DNA from: an uncultured Steroidobacter sp.
GTDB taxonomy: Bacteria; Pseudomonadota; Gammaproteobacteria; Steroidobacterales; Steroidobacteraceae
Reading direction: 5' to 3'
DNA: 64,000 nt
Assembly: GCA_937864115.1 (NCBI GenBank)
Contig: CALMII010000038.1
Location: 1 to 64,000, forward strand
Shown: positions 10,688 to 17,315 of the stretch, piece after piece
How positions within the stretch are numbered: the first letter of the stretch is position 1
Layout of the letters: the number at the start of each line of letters is the position of its first letter
The notes under the pieces: generated by a model
Database searches by the model: none
What the model saw: the letters and a program-made list of their open reading frames with translations, nothing else
What the model was told of the DNA's origin: nothing
Made by a program: the position numbers and the translations under genes

Positions 10688-11287
10688 TCAGTGCAGGGAT
10701 TCCGGGTCCTCATCGAGATCGTCGTCGGACTCTTCGACGGCGACGTCGGTATCGCTGCGCACCGCATCGAGTTCATCGTGGATGAGCTGCGTCGCGGCAC
10801 GGATGTATTCGACCACTTCCGTATAGGCCTCTTCGTCTTCTTCGGCATTGCCGCTGGGATCGACCTCGGCGCGGCTGATGTTGGTGAAGTCGAGCAGGAT
10901 TTCATCGATGCTCTTCGGCATGCGCTCGGGCTGCAACGGACGGGCCGTCCCGAGTCCGTATAGAAACCCCTGACACCATTGCGAAAGCGCAGACGTCCTC
11001 TGCTCCAGCGGCACGCCGTCATCGGGCAGGAATGGCTGGAAATCCATGTCGTCGCCACGCAGCGCCCGCACCGTATCCTGGTACAGAAGGCGCATCGTCT
11101 GCGCGACATCGTCGGCAACGCCCTCGCCTTCCTCGACCGGCACGAGTTCCTCGAGCCAGCGATCCAGCGAGTAGTCATCGCTGACACACAGCGCACCGCA
11201 CAGGCATCCATGACCTTCGGCGACCGGCACGGTCGAGCCGGCGCTCTGCATGACGCTGACGATTTCGGGGAATGTCACCTGCAACAT
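10688..11287 (-). CDS. ygfB: UPF0149/YgfB family protein
   Basis: A 199-residue acidic protein of the YgfB family, first gene of the ygfB-pepP-ubiH operon. Visible signature: an N-terminal helical part with PVAEGHGCLCGALC and a central SQWCQGFLYGLG, both typical. The C-terminus is strongly acidic (SDTDVAVEESDDDLDEDPE). Cys residues in HGCLCG could bind metal, but this is not shown. A TAACAT box ends only six nt upstream of the ATG (on + at 11294-11299), so the transcript may have almost no leader. Molecular role is unsettled for most members. Confidence 0.9.
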   Translation of the reverse strand: MLQVTFPEIVSVMQSAGSTVPVAEGHGCLCGALCVSDDYSLDRWLEELVPVEEGEGVADDVAQTMRLLYQDTVRALRGDDMDFQPFLPDDGVPLEQRTSALSQWCQGFLYGLGTARPLQPERMPKSIDEILLDFTNISRAEVDPSGNAEEDEEAYTEVVEYIRAATQLIHDELDAVRSDTDVAVEESDDDLDEDPESLH

Positions 11288-11357
11288 GGGGTTATGTTAG
11301 CACTGGTCCGCCCGCGCCCGTCGTTCGCCGAAGCACATGATGCATGCGATCGCGTGT

Positions 11358-11386
11358 TTGACCGTGTGTAGTTCGCCGCCCATAAT
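11358..11386 (+). promoter_or_regulatory. Sigma-70-like promoter of the zapA operon
   Basis: TTGACC (11358-11363), a 17-nt spacer, and CATAAT (11381-11386) form a good sigma-70 promoter. It lies in the 106-bp gap diverging from ygfB. The predicted transcription start, 6-8 nt past the -10, falls on or next to the GTG codon at 11394. Confidence 0.6.
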
Positions 11387-11393
11387 CCAGGCC

Positions 11394-11624
11394 GTGAGCG
11401 AATCCAGACAAAACACCGTCGGTCATGAACTGGAACTCCTCGAGCACCGGCTCGGAGAACTCGTCACTGTGGTGGCGCAGCTCAGGGAAGAAAATCGGGC
11501 GCTGCGTCAGCGTCTCGATGGACTGACGACCGAACGCGCGACCCTGCTGCAGAAGAACGAGCAGGTGCGCACGCGCGTCGAAGCCATGATCGGCCGCCTG
11601 AAGGCAATGGAGCACGGCACATGA
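11394..11624 (+). CDS. Small coiled-coil protein next to ZapA (TIGR02449-like)
   Basis: A 76-residue protein starting at GTG. Almost the whole chain is a heptad-rich coiled coil (HELELLEHRLGELVTVVAQL, then REENRALRQRLDGLTTERAT, then VRTRVEAMIGRLKAME). It matches the size and position of the short coiled-coil family found directly before zapA in many gammaproteobacteria. Its TGA overlaps the zapA ATG, so the two are translationally coupled. A ZapB-like cell-division partner role is attractive but only inferred. GTG 11394 is preferred because no in-frame ATG lies between the promoter and the coiled coil. Confidence 0.75.
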   Translation: MSESRQNTVGHELELLEHRLGELVTVVAQLREENRALRQRLDGLTTERATLLQKNEQVRTRVEAMIGRLKAMEHGT

Positions 11625-11935
11625 GCGATCGGACAGTGCGAGTCAGCGTCCGGATTCTCGAAAAGGAATACCAGGTCGCGTGCCTGCCCGAAGAGCGCTC
11701 GGAACTTCTCGACTCGGCCGAATATCTCAACCTCAAGATGCGCGAGATACGCGACGGCGGGAACATCATCGGCCTGGATCGCATCGCCGTCATGGCCGCA
11801 CTGAACCTCACCAACGAACTGCTGCGCATGCGCAAGCAGGGCGATGGCGGCGGCAGCGAAGTCACTCCCCGGGTGCGACAGATGCGCGAACGGGTCGAAG
11901 CGACGCTCGCCAAAGGTCAGCAGCTCGATTTGTAA
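11621..11935 (+). CDS. zapA: Cell division protein ZapA
   Basis: A 104-residue ZapA, which bundles FtsZ protofilaments at the division ring. The N-terminal beta part VRVSVRILEKEYQVACLPEERSEL and the long helix beginning DRIAVMAALNLTNELLRM are typical, as is the LDSAEYLNLKMREIRD segment. Start ATG overlaps the stop of the coiled-coil gene. The gene order zapA-6S RNA-fau continues downstream exactly as in E. coli, which supports the call. Confidence 0.93.
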   Translation: MSDRTVRVSVRILEKEYQVACLPEERSELLDSAEYLNLKMREIRDGGNIIGLDRIAVMAALNLTNELLRMRKQGDGGGSEVTPRVRQMRERVEATLAKGQQLDL

Positions 11936-12011
11936 CGGCCTGGAAATTCGATGAGGCGCCCTCAATCACGGGGAACCCCTCATTGTTACCAGCGATTCGT
12001 TGTTAGTAGAT

Positions 12012-12212
12012 TCTCTATGGCGCCGCCTGCGGTGTTCGACACGGTGTCGGGTTACCTCTCGACCCTAACGTTGATACCCAGGGGTTCGGTCTCGCGTCAG
12101 CATTGAGCATGTCCGTCCTGTACGGGAAGCCTGAGTTGACGTGGCTGCGCCCCACCTATTGCTCCGTGTCGAGAGCAATGGCACCAACGGCACAGGCGGG
12201 TGGCGCCGCCCT
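12012..12212 (+). ncRNA. ssrS: 6S RNA
   Basis: A non-coding stretch between zapA and fau, the conserved home of 6S RNA, which binds the sigma-70 RNA polymerase holoenzyme and dampens transcription in stationary phase. The 5' arm TATGGCGCCGCCTG (about 12016-12029) pairs with the 3' arm CAGGCGGGTGGCGCC (12193-12207) as the closing stem. Inside, GAGCATGTCCGTCC and GGGAAGCCTGAG (about 12106-12135) match the conserved E. coli blocks GAGCATGCTCGGTCCGTC and GAGAAGCCT. Ends are approximate. A weak promoter (TTGTTA at 11983, AT-rich -10 near 12005) precedes it. Confidence 0.88.
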
Positions 12213-12221
12213 TTCCTCCGG

Positions 12222-12911
12222 ATGAACTCATCCGATTCCTACGGCACCCCGGGTTTCCCGAATCGGAAATCCGAACTCGACAGGGATCGCCTGCGCCGCG
12301 AGATGCGCCAGGAGATGCGCCAGCGTCGGCGCGCCTTGCCCGCGGCATCTCGTGCTGCGGCCGCAGCGAGTCTTGCCCGGGTGATCTCGCGTCACCGCAT
12401 CCTGCGCCATGCCGCGCGCATCGCCGTCTACTTCGCTTATGGCGGCGAGATCGATCTCGCACCCACCATCGCACTGGCGCGCCAGCGAGGCAGTCGCCTC
12501 TGCCTGCCTGTCATCAGCAGCATCGCGAAGGGCTCGATGCATTTCGTGCCGTTCGAGACCGACACATCACTGCGCGGCAACCGTTTCGGTATTCACGAAC
12601 CGCAATTGCATCGGGCGCGGGTGATTCCGGCCCACCGACTCGATGTCGTTCTCCTGCCGCTGGTCGCCGTCGACTCGCGCGGCTGGAGACTCGGCAGTGG
12701 CGCGGGCTTCTATGATCGGCACCTGAGCCACCTGCGCACCGACCGCCGTTGGCGACGACCCAGGCTGATCGGCGTTGCCTACGAATTCCAACGCGTGCCC
12801 ATCATCGAACCCCAACCCTGGGATGTTCCGCTCGATGCGGTCGTCACCGAGCGCGGCTACTACCCGTTACATCGTCCACCCATTCGACACTCAGACCGAG
12901 AGACGCCATGA
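12222..12911 (+). CDS. fau: 5-formyltetrahydrofolate cyclo-ligase
   Basis: A 229-residue protein (also called YgfA/MTHFS) that converts 5-formyl-THF to 5,10-methenyl-THF with ATP. Visible: the basic N-terminal helix RREMRQEMRQRRRALP, the IAVYFAYGGEIDLAPTIALA strand-helix, and the signature LGSGAGFYDRHLSHL near the C-terminus. The start at 12222 avoids overlap with 6S RNA; an upstream in-frame start would lie inside it. Its own ribosome binding site is weak, and expression may depend on processing of the 6S transcript as in E. coli. It overlaps the EVE gene by 4 nt. Confidence 0.9.
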   Translation: MNSSDSYGTPGFPNRKSELDRDRLRREMRQEMRQRRRALPAASRAAAAASLARVISRHRILRHAARIAVYFAYGGEIDLAPTIALARQRGSRLCLPVISSIAKGSMHFVPFETDTSLRGNRFGIHEPQLHRARVIPAHRLDVVLLPLVAVDSRGWRLGSGAGFYDRHLSHLRTDRRWRRPRLIGVAYEFQRVPIIEPQPWDVPLDAVVTERGYYPLHRPPIRHSDRETP

Positions 12912-13369
12912 ACTACTGGTTGATGAAATCCGAACCGGGCACTTTCAGCATCGATGACCTGGCCGCAGCGAAGAAAAGCACGACAGGATGGGACGGAGTT
13001 CGCAATTTCCAGGCGCGGAACTACCTGCGCGAGATGAAAAAGGGCGATCTGGCGTTCTTCTATCACTCGAGCTGCGACGTGCCGGGCGTTGCCGGCATCG
13101 TGAAGGTGGTGCGCGAAGGCTATCCCGACCCATCGGCCTTCGACGCGAAGGACGATCACTACGATCCCGACAGCAAGAAGGACAATCCGCGCTGGTACTC
13201 GGTCGATGTGCAGCTCGAACGCAAGTTCGATGAGGTCATCTCGCTCGAGGAACTGCGCAAGCACGAGAAGGGCAAACTGAAGAACATGATCGTGCTGAAG
13301 CGAGGCAATCGACTCTCGGTCACACCGGTGACGAAGTCGGAGTTCGAGTTCATCGCATCACTCGCATGA
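12908..13369 (+). CDS. EVE domain-containing protein
   Basis: A 153-residue single-domain protein of the EVE (PUA-like) superfamily. The family opening is plain: MNYWLMKSEPGTFSIDDL, then GWDGVRNFQARNYLREM, GDLAFFYHS and YPDPSAFDAK. EVE domains are predicted to bind modified bases in RNA or DNA; the stand-alone bacterial form has no settled function. It starts at ATG 12908 inside an ATGA overlap with fau and is probably co-expressed with it. Confidence 0.92.
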   Translation: MNYWLMKSEPGTFSIDDLAAAKKSTTGWDGVRNFQARNYLREMKKGDLAFFYHSSCDVPGVAGIVKVVREGYPDPSAFDAKDDHYDPDSKKDNPRWYSVDVQLERKFDEVISLEELRKHEKGKLKNMIVLKRGNRLSVTPVTKSEFEFIASLA

Positions 13370-13411
13370 GCATCGCGTTGTGAACCCGAACAACAATTTC
13401 GCATACACCTC

Positions 13412-13442
13412 TTGCTTGCCATTTTCAATTTATGTATATACT
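13412..13442 (+). promoter_or_regulatory. Promoter of the Lys-rich micro-protein gene
   Basis: An AT-rich island in GC-rich surroundings holds TTGCTT (13412-13417) or TTGCCA (13416-13421) as -35, and TATACT (13437-13442) as -10. Spacing is 19 or 15 nt, neither ideal, but the near-consensus -10 30 nt ahead of a clear ribosome binding site makes a real promoter likely. Confidence 0.55.
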
Positions 13443-13471
13443 GCGCCCGGACTAACTCGACATGGAGATTA

Positions 13472-13546
13472 ATGACTATGGCAACTAAAGCTAAGAAATC
13501 AGCAAAGAAGAAGGGCGGCAAGAAGAAGGCTGCCAAGAAGAAGTAA
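13472..13546 (+). CDS. 24-residue lysine-rich micro-protein
   Basis: A 25-codon open frame, MTMATKAKKSAKKK at the start, ending in AAKKK; 13 of 24 residues are Lys and the rest are almost all Ala, Gly, Ser and Thr. There are no acidic or aromatic residues, so it resembles a histone H1-type tail and would bind nucleic acid non-specifically. A GGAGA ribosome binding site (13465-13469) precedes it, with a second in-frame ATG at 13478. It has its own promoter-like sequence upstream and a perfect hairpin downstream, as expected of a real short transcript. No known family is claimed. Confidence 0.65.
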   Translation: MTMATKAKKSAKKKGGKKKAAKKK

Positions 13547-13572
13547 GTTCTCTTCTTGTTGATGTAGATGAA

Positions 13573-13604
13573 GACTGTGCCCGCGAAAGCGGGCACAGTC
13601 GTTT
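13573..13604 (+). terminator. Hairpin terminator after the micro-protein gene
   Basis: GACTGTGCCCGC (13573-13584), loop GAAA, GCGGGCACAGTC (13589-13600) forms a perfect 12-bp stem with a GNRA-type tetraloop, followed only by GTTT. The short U tract makes it a modest intrinsic terminator; similar CGCGAAAGCG palindromes also occur as dispersed repeats in proteobacteria. Confidence 0.6.
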
Positions 13605-13657
13605 CCGGGGCTGGAAAAACAGGCATTTCATGCGCACGCGCGCAGCGGGATCAACTC

Positions 13658-14314
13658 ATGAACTCGGACCAGAAGAAGCAGCAGGCAGCCATCGCCGCCC
13701 TCGCCTACATCGAAGAGAACACCATCATCGGTGTCGGAACCGGCTCCACCGTGAATCATTTCATCGACGCATTGGCTGCGCGGAAGTTGCGCATTCAGGG
13801 TGCCGTATCGAGTTCGGAGGCCTCCACCGAGCGAATGAAGAAGCACGGCATCGAGGTCTTCGATCTCAATTCGGCGGGCGACCTGGACGTATATATCGAC
13901 GGCGCCGATGAGTCGGACGGCCAGCTGCGGTTGATCAAGGGCGGCGGCGCGGCACTGACGCGGGAGAAGATCGTGGCGGCCGCATCACGCCGCTTCATCT
14001 GCATCGCCGACGATTCGAAGCTGGTGGAGGTGCTCGGCAAGTTCCCGCTGCCGGTCGAAGTGATTCCGATGGCACGTTCCTATGTGGCGCGACGCCTGCG
14101 TGCGCTGGGCGGACGACCGGTCTGGCGCGAGGGCGTCATCACCGACAACGGCAACCAGATTCTCGACGTGCATGACCTGCGGATCACCGATCCGGTCGCC
14201 CTCGAGGATGCGATCAATCAGATCGCAGGGGTGGTCACTGTGGGGTTGTTTGCCCGCCGGCCCGCGGATGTCCTCATCCTGGGGACGGATGCAGGACCGA
14301 AGACACTGCCCTGA
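13658..14314 (+). CDS. rpiA: Ribose-5-phosphate isomerase A
   Basis: A 218-residue enzyme (E. coli RpiA 219) interconverting ribose-5-phosphate and ribulose-5-phosphate in the pentose phosphate pathway. Active-site motifs: GVGTGSTVNHFIDAL (phosphate binding), VYIDGADESD with catalytic Asp residues, and KGGGAALTREKI with the conserved Lys and Glu. The ATG at 13658 gives the standard N-terminus; upstream in-frame codons run through the terminator hairpin and are rejected. It ends 4 nt from the stop of convergent pyrD. Its pathway partner rpe lies 4 kb downstream. Confidence 0.95.
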   Translation: MNSDQKKQQAAIAALAYIEENTIIGVGTGSTVNHFIDALAARKLRIQGAVSSSEASTERMKKHGIEVFDLNSAGDLDVYIDGADESDGQLRLIKGGGAALTREKIVAAASRRFICIADDSKLVEVLGKFPLPVEVIPMARSYVARRLRALGGRPVWREGVITDNGNQILDVHDLRITDPVALEDAINQIAGVVTVGLFARRPADVLILGTDAGPKTLP

Positions 14315-14318
14315 TCGA

Positions 14319-15341
14319 TCAGCGCGATCGCAGCGCCCGGCGCAGTTCGCCGATCAGCCCTGGGCCGCGATAGATCAATCCCGAATAGATCTGCACGAGA
14401 TCGGCTCCTGCCTTCAGCATGTCGATCGCATCGTCGCCCGATGCGATCCCGCCCACCCCGATGATCGCGAGTCGATCGCCGGCGACCGCTCGCAGCGTCG
14501 CGACTGCGTCGCGCGCCAGCTTCCGCAATGGCGCTCCGCTCAATCCGCCCGACTCGCCGGCCGTGGCACCTGCGTTAGCGGGTCGACTGAGAGTGGTGTT
14601 CGTCGCGATCACGCCATCGATCTGCAACTCGATCAGCAGCTGCGCAATGGCGGTCAGATCCGCCTCCGTCAGATCCGGCGAGACCTTCGCGAGCAAGGGC
14701 ACGCTGCGGCCTGTGTGCGTTGCCACCTGCTGACGTTCCTCGACCAGTGCCGACAGAATCGGTCGCAGGTTGTCGACCTGTTGCAACTGACGCAGACCCT
14801 GCGTGTTGGGTGACGATACATTCACCGCCACGTAGTCCGCGTACCCGGCGAGCATGCGATAGCAGGCCACGTAGTCATCGACCGCCTGTTCGAGAGGTGT
14901 TGCCGCGTTCTTGCCGATGTTGATTCCGAGCACGCCCGGGTACCTGCGCTGCGCCAGGCGCGAGGCGACGACATCCATCCCTTCATTGGGAAAGCCCATG
15001 CGATTGATGAGCGCTCGCTGCCCGGGAAGGCGGAACAGGCGCGGCAACGGCTGACCGGCCTGAGCACGAGGCGTCACCGTGCCGACCTCGATGAATCCGA
15101 ATCCGAGCGAACCGAGCGCGTCGATATGGCGGGCGTTCTTGTCGAATCCCGCGGCAAGGCCGACACGATTCGGAAAACGTAGCCCCATGAGAGAAACCGT
15201 CTCCCCTTCATCGCCCAGCGATGCGCCCGTCAGATGCAATCGATGGGCGAACTGCAACGATGACAGGGCGAGCGCGTGAGCACGCTCGGGCGGCAGCGTG
15301 AACAGAAGCGGACGGAGAATGGGATAGATACCAGAAGACAT
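14319..15341 (-). CDS. pyrD: Dihydroorotate dehydrogenase, class 2
   Basis: A 340-residue membrane-associated FMN enzyme (E. coli 336) that oxidises dihydroorotate and passes electrons to ubiquinone. Class 2 traits: an N-terminal membrane-binding helix (YPILRPLLFTLPPERAHALA), VGLAAGFDKNA, NRMGFPNEG, the catalytic NVSSPNTQGLR segment, ATNTTLSR and IGVGGIASGDDAIDML plus YSGLIYRGP for phosphate binding. The start at 15341 sits 30 nt beyond the tRNA-Gln terminator. Its quinone dependence fits the ubiquinone gene content of the window. Confidence 0.95.
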   Translation of the reverse strand: MSSGIYPILRPLLFTLPPERAHALALSSLQFAHRLHLTGASLGDEGETVSLMGLRFPNRVGLAAGFDKNARHIDALGSLGFGFIEVGTVTPRAQAGQPLPRLFRLPGQRALINRMGFPNEGMDVVASRLAQRRYPGVLGINIGKNAATPLEQAVDDYVACYRMLAGYADYVAVNVSSPNTQGLRQLQQVDNLRPILSALVEERQQVATHTGRSVPLLAKVSPDLTEADLTAIAQLLIELQIDGVIATNTTLSRPANAGATAGESGGLSGAPLRKLARDAVATLRAVAGDRLAIIGVGGIASGDDAIDMLKAGADLVQIYSGLIYRGPGLIGELRRALRSR

Positions 15342-15370
15342 GATCAGGCTCGGCACCGACGACAGAAACG

Positions 15371-15396
15371 AAAAAGGCCCGGAAGACCGGGCCCTT
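15371..15396 (-). terminator. Rho-independent terminator after tRNA-Gln
   Basis: Read on the minus strand: AAAGGGCCCGG, loop TCTT, CCGGGCC, then TTTTT. The seven-bp GC stem extended by A-T pairs and a five-T tail is a classic intrinsic terminator. It lies 8 nt past the tRNA and likely ends the rplM-rpsI-tRNA transcript before pyrD. Confidence 0.85.
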
Positions 15397-15403
15397 TGCG
15401 TTT

Positions 15404-15477
15404 TGGCTGGGGGACTAGGATTCGAACCTAGGTTGACGGAGTCAGAGTCCGTAGTCCTACCGCTAGACGATCCCCCA
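15404..15477 (-). tRNA. tRNA-Gln (CTG)
   Basis: A 74-nt tRNA including an encoded CCA. The acceptor stem TGGGGGA pairs with TCCCCCA, discriminator G follows, then CCA. The D arm contains TCTAGCGGTAGGA, the anticodon arm is ACGGA-CTCTGAC-TCCGT with anticodon CTG (15443-15445 on +), and the T arm has CTAGGTTCGAATCCTAG. It lies only 18 nt after the rpsI stop with no terminator between, so it is probably processed from the ribosomal-protein transcript. Confidence 0.96.
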
Positions 15478-15495
15478 ATAGCTGGATCGCAACGA

Positions 15496-15888
15496 TTAAC
15501 GCTTGGAGAACTGCGTACCGCGGCGGGCCTTGCGGAAGCCGACCTTCTTGCGTTCGACTTCACGGGCGTCGCGGGTGACGTAGCCGGCATCGCGCAGCTG
15601 CTTGCGCAGGGTTTCGTCGTATTCCATCAGGGCGCGGGTCAGGCCGTGACGGATCGCGCCGGCCTGGCCGGTGGTGCCACCGCCCTTCACCGTGACCTTC
15701 ACGTCGAACTTGTTTTCGAGCTGCACGACTTCGAGCGGCTGGCGCACGATCATGCGGGCGGTCTTGCGGCCGAAGAATTCGTCGAGCGGACGGTCGTTGA
15801 CCGTGATGTTGCCCGAGCCCGCACGCAGGAAAACGCGGGCGGTGGAGGTCTTGCGACGGCCGGTGCCGTAATTCGTCGAAACTGCCAT
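15496..15888 (-). CDS. rpsI: 30S ribosomal protein S9
   Basis: A 130-residue S9, standard bacterial length. Recognisable from YGTGRRKTSTARVFLRAGSG at the N-terminus, ITVNDRPLDEFFGR, KGGGTTGQAGAIRHGLTRAL, and the basic tail ending GTQFSKR whose last residues contact P-site tRNA. It follows rplM by 14 nt in the universal rplM-rpsI operon. Confidence 0.98.
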   Translation of the reverse strand: MAVSTNYGTGRRKTSTARVFLRAGSGNITVNDRPLDEFFGRKTARMIVRQPLEVVQLENKFDVKVTVKGGGTTGQAGAIRHGLTRALMEYDETLRKQLRDAGYVTRDAREVERKKVGFRKARRGTQFSKR

Positions 15889-15902
15889 TGGATAATTGCC
15901 TG

Positions 15903-16331
15903 TTAGATCTCGAGCGCTTTCGGTTGCTGGGCGGTGTGCGGATGCTCGGCACCGGCAAACACGTGCAGCTTCTTGAACATCTTCCGGCCCAGCGGGTTCT
16001 TCGGCAGCATGCCCTTCACGGCGAATTCGATCGCACGTTCCGGATGCTTCTGCAGGAGCTTCTCGAGACTCGTGGTCTTGAGGCCGCCCATGTAGCCGGT
16101 GTGATGGTGATAGAACTTGTCGGTCAGCTTCTGGCCGGTGACACGCACCTTGCCCGCGTTGAGCACGATGATGTTGTCGCCCGTATCGACGTGCGGCGTG
16201 TAGGAAGCCTTGTGCTTGCCGCGCAGACGCATGGCCAGCTGCGATGCCAGACGGCCAAGGGTCTTGCCTGACGCGTCCACGACGTACCAGTCGCGGCGCA
16301 CCGTCGCCTCGTTGGCGAATACGGTTCTCAT
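15903..16331 (-). CDS. rplM: 50S ribosomal protein L13
   Basis: A 142-residue L13, identical in length to E. coli. Signature segments: RDWYVVDASGKTLGRLASQLA, RGKHKASYTPHVDTGD, YHHHTGYMGGLK and MLPKNPLGRKMFKKLHVF. It is the first gene of rplM-rpsI-tRNA-Gln, driven from a promoter about 50 nt upstream. A GGAGA ribosome binding site sits before the ATG at 16331. Confidence 0.98.
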   Translation of the reverse strand: MRTVFANEATVRRDWYVVDASGKTLGRLASQLAMRLRGKHKASYTPHVDTGDNIIVLNAGKVRVTGQKLTDKFYHHHTGYMGGLKTTSLEKLLQKHPERAIEFAVKGMLPKNPLGRKMFKKLHVFAGAEHPHTAQQPKALEI

Positions 16332-16377
16332 TGAATTCTCCGGGAAATTCTCTGCCCAGGGGGCGAAAAGGCCGGCA

Positions 16378-16406
16378 AGTCTAATGGACGAGTCCCGGCA
16401 TTGCAA
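16378..16406 (-). promoter_or_regulatory. Sigma-70-like promoter of rplM-rpsI
   Basis: On the minus strand TTGCAA (16401-16406) is separated by 17 nt from TAGACT (16378-16383). The start predicted near 16371 leaves a leader of about 40 nt. It is the best promoter in the 142-bp gap between rplM and coq7. Confidence 0.55.
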
Positions 16407-16460
16407 ACCGATCGGAACCCTGCATCGGAGCCGCCCCGAAGGCCTGCAGAGGTCGACATA

Positions 16461-16466
16461 TATAAT
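16461..16466 (+). promoter_or_regulatory. Perfect -10 box before coq7
   Basis: TATAAT (16461-16466) in the AT-rich string ACATATATAATG is a perfect -10. No convincing -35 lies 17 nt upstream. The expected start at about 16473 would place the RNA end at the ATG of coq7 (16474), giving a leaderless message if it is used. Confidence 0.4.
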
Positions 16467-16473
16467 GTGGCCC

Positions 16474-17142
16474 ATGCCCACCTCGCCCTCCTCCGGACCC
16501 GGTCACGACCGGGTACTTTCCCTGATCGACAGGCTGGTCGAACCCGCAGATCAGGCCCTGCGAACCCTGTTCCGGGTCCATCAGGCCGGCCGGCCCTATC
16601 CGGCCGACGGGATCGAGGAAACCGTCGACCAGCCTGCAAACCGGCGGAAGGTGGCCGGCCTGATGCGGGTGAATCATTCCGGCGAAGTGGCCGCGCAGGC
16701 CCTCTACCAGGGACAGGCCTTCGTTGCCCGCGACCCCGACCTGCGCGAGTCGCTGCTCGAGGCCGGTCGCGAGGAAGCGGACCATCTGGCGTGGTGCTCG
16801 CAGCGCGTCCGCGAGATGGGCGGTCGCACCAGCCTGTTCGATCCGCTCTGGTATGCCGGTTCGTTCGCCATCGGCGCACTCGCCGGCCTCGCCGGCGATC
16901 GAACGAGTCTCGGCTTCGTGGCAGAAACCGAGCGGCAGGTCGTCGAGCATCTCGAAGGTCATCTGCAGGAACTGCCCGATGACGATCGCCGCACGCGAGC
17001 CATCGTCAATCAGATGAGCGCGGATGAAGCGCGACATGGAGCCAATGCGATGCAGGCCGGCGGCGCCGCACTTCCTTCGCTGACCCGCGCGCTAATGAAA
17101 GCGACCGCGAAAGTCATGACGCGTACCGCGCGCTGGATCTGA
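16474..17142 (+). CDS. coq7: Demethoxyubiquinone hydroxylase, Coq7 family
   Basis: A 222-residue membrane-associated di-iron carboxylate enzyme that hydroxylates C6 of 5-demethoxyubiquinone, replacing UbiF in many bacteria. Two repeats of the iron-binding pattern are visible: NHSGEVAAQALYQGQ with EAGREEADHLAWC, and ETERQVVEHLEGHL with SADEARHGANA. An in-frame ATG at 16465 lies inside the TATAAT box; 16474 is preferred because the promoter would exclude the first. It diverges from rplM. Together with the two UbiH-family enzymes at 7-9 kb it completes the ring hydroxylases. Confidence 0.93.
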   Translation: MPTSPSSGPGHDRVLSLIDRLVEPADQALRTLFRVHQAGRPYPADGIEETVDQPANRRKVAGLMRVNHSGEVAAQALYQGQAFVARDPDLRESLLEAGREEADHLAWCSQRVREMGGRTSLFDPLWYAGSFAIGALAGLAGDRTSLGFVAETERQVVEHLEGHLQELPDDDRRTRAIVNQMSADEARHGANAMQAGGAALPSLTRALMKATAKVMTRTARWI

Positions 17143-17225
17143 ACCATACGACTCCGGAGCCTTACCTGTTGTCGAAGCCACGGCGGCGCGAATCAGCGAA
17201 TCCCTAGTCGCGCATAATCAGGAGC

Positions 17226-17252
17226 TTGCGGTAACACTGCATACTGTATTAA
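17226..17252 (+). promoter_or_regulatory. Possible promoter of the crp-like gene
   Basis: TTGCGG (17226-17231) and TATTAA (17247-17252) with a short 15-nt spacer lie in the only AT-rich part of the 173-bp gap. The spacing is poor, so this is tentative. Confidence 0.3.
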
Positions 17253-17315
17253 AAGGCCCGCAAGAGAATTCGCATTAACTTGTCCAGCTAATCACGACAC
17301 CACGCAGGGGTGAGT

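Noticed and set aside
16465..16467. ATG at 16465 as the coq7 start
   Set aside because: It lies inside the TATAAT box; if that promoter is used the codon is not transcribed.
17310..17315. GTG at 17310 as the start of the Crp-like gene
   Set aside because: The AGGGG ribosome binding site directly abuts the GTG and is correctly spaced for the ATG at 17316.
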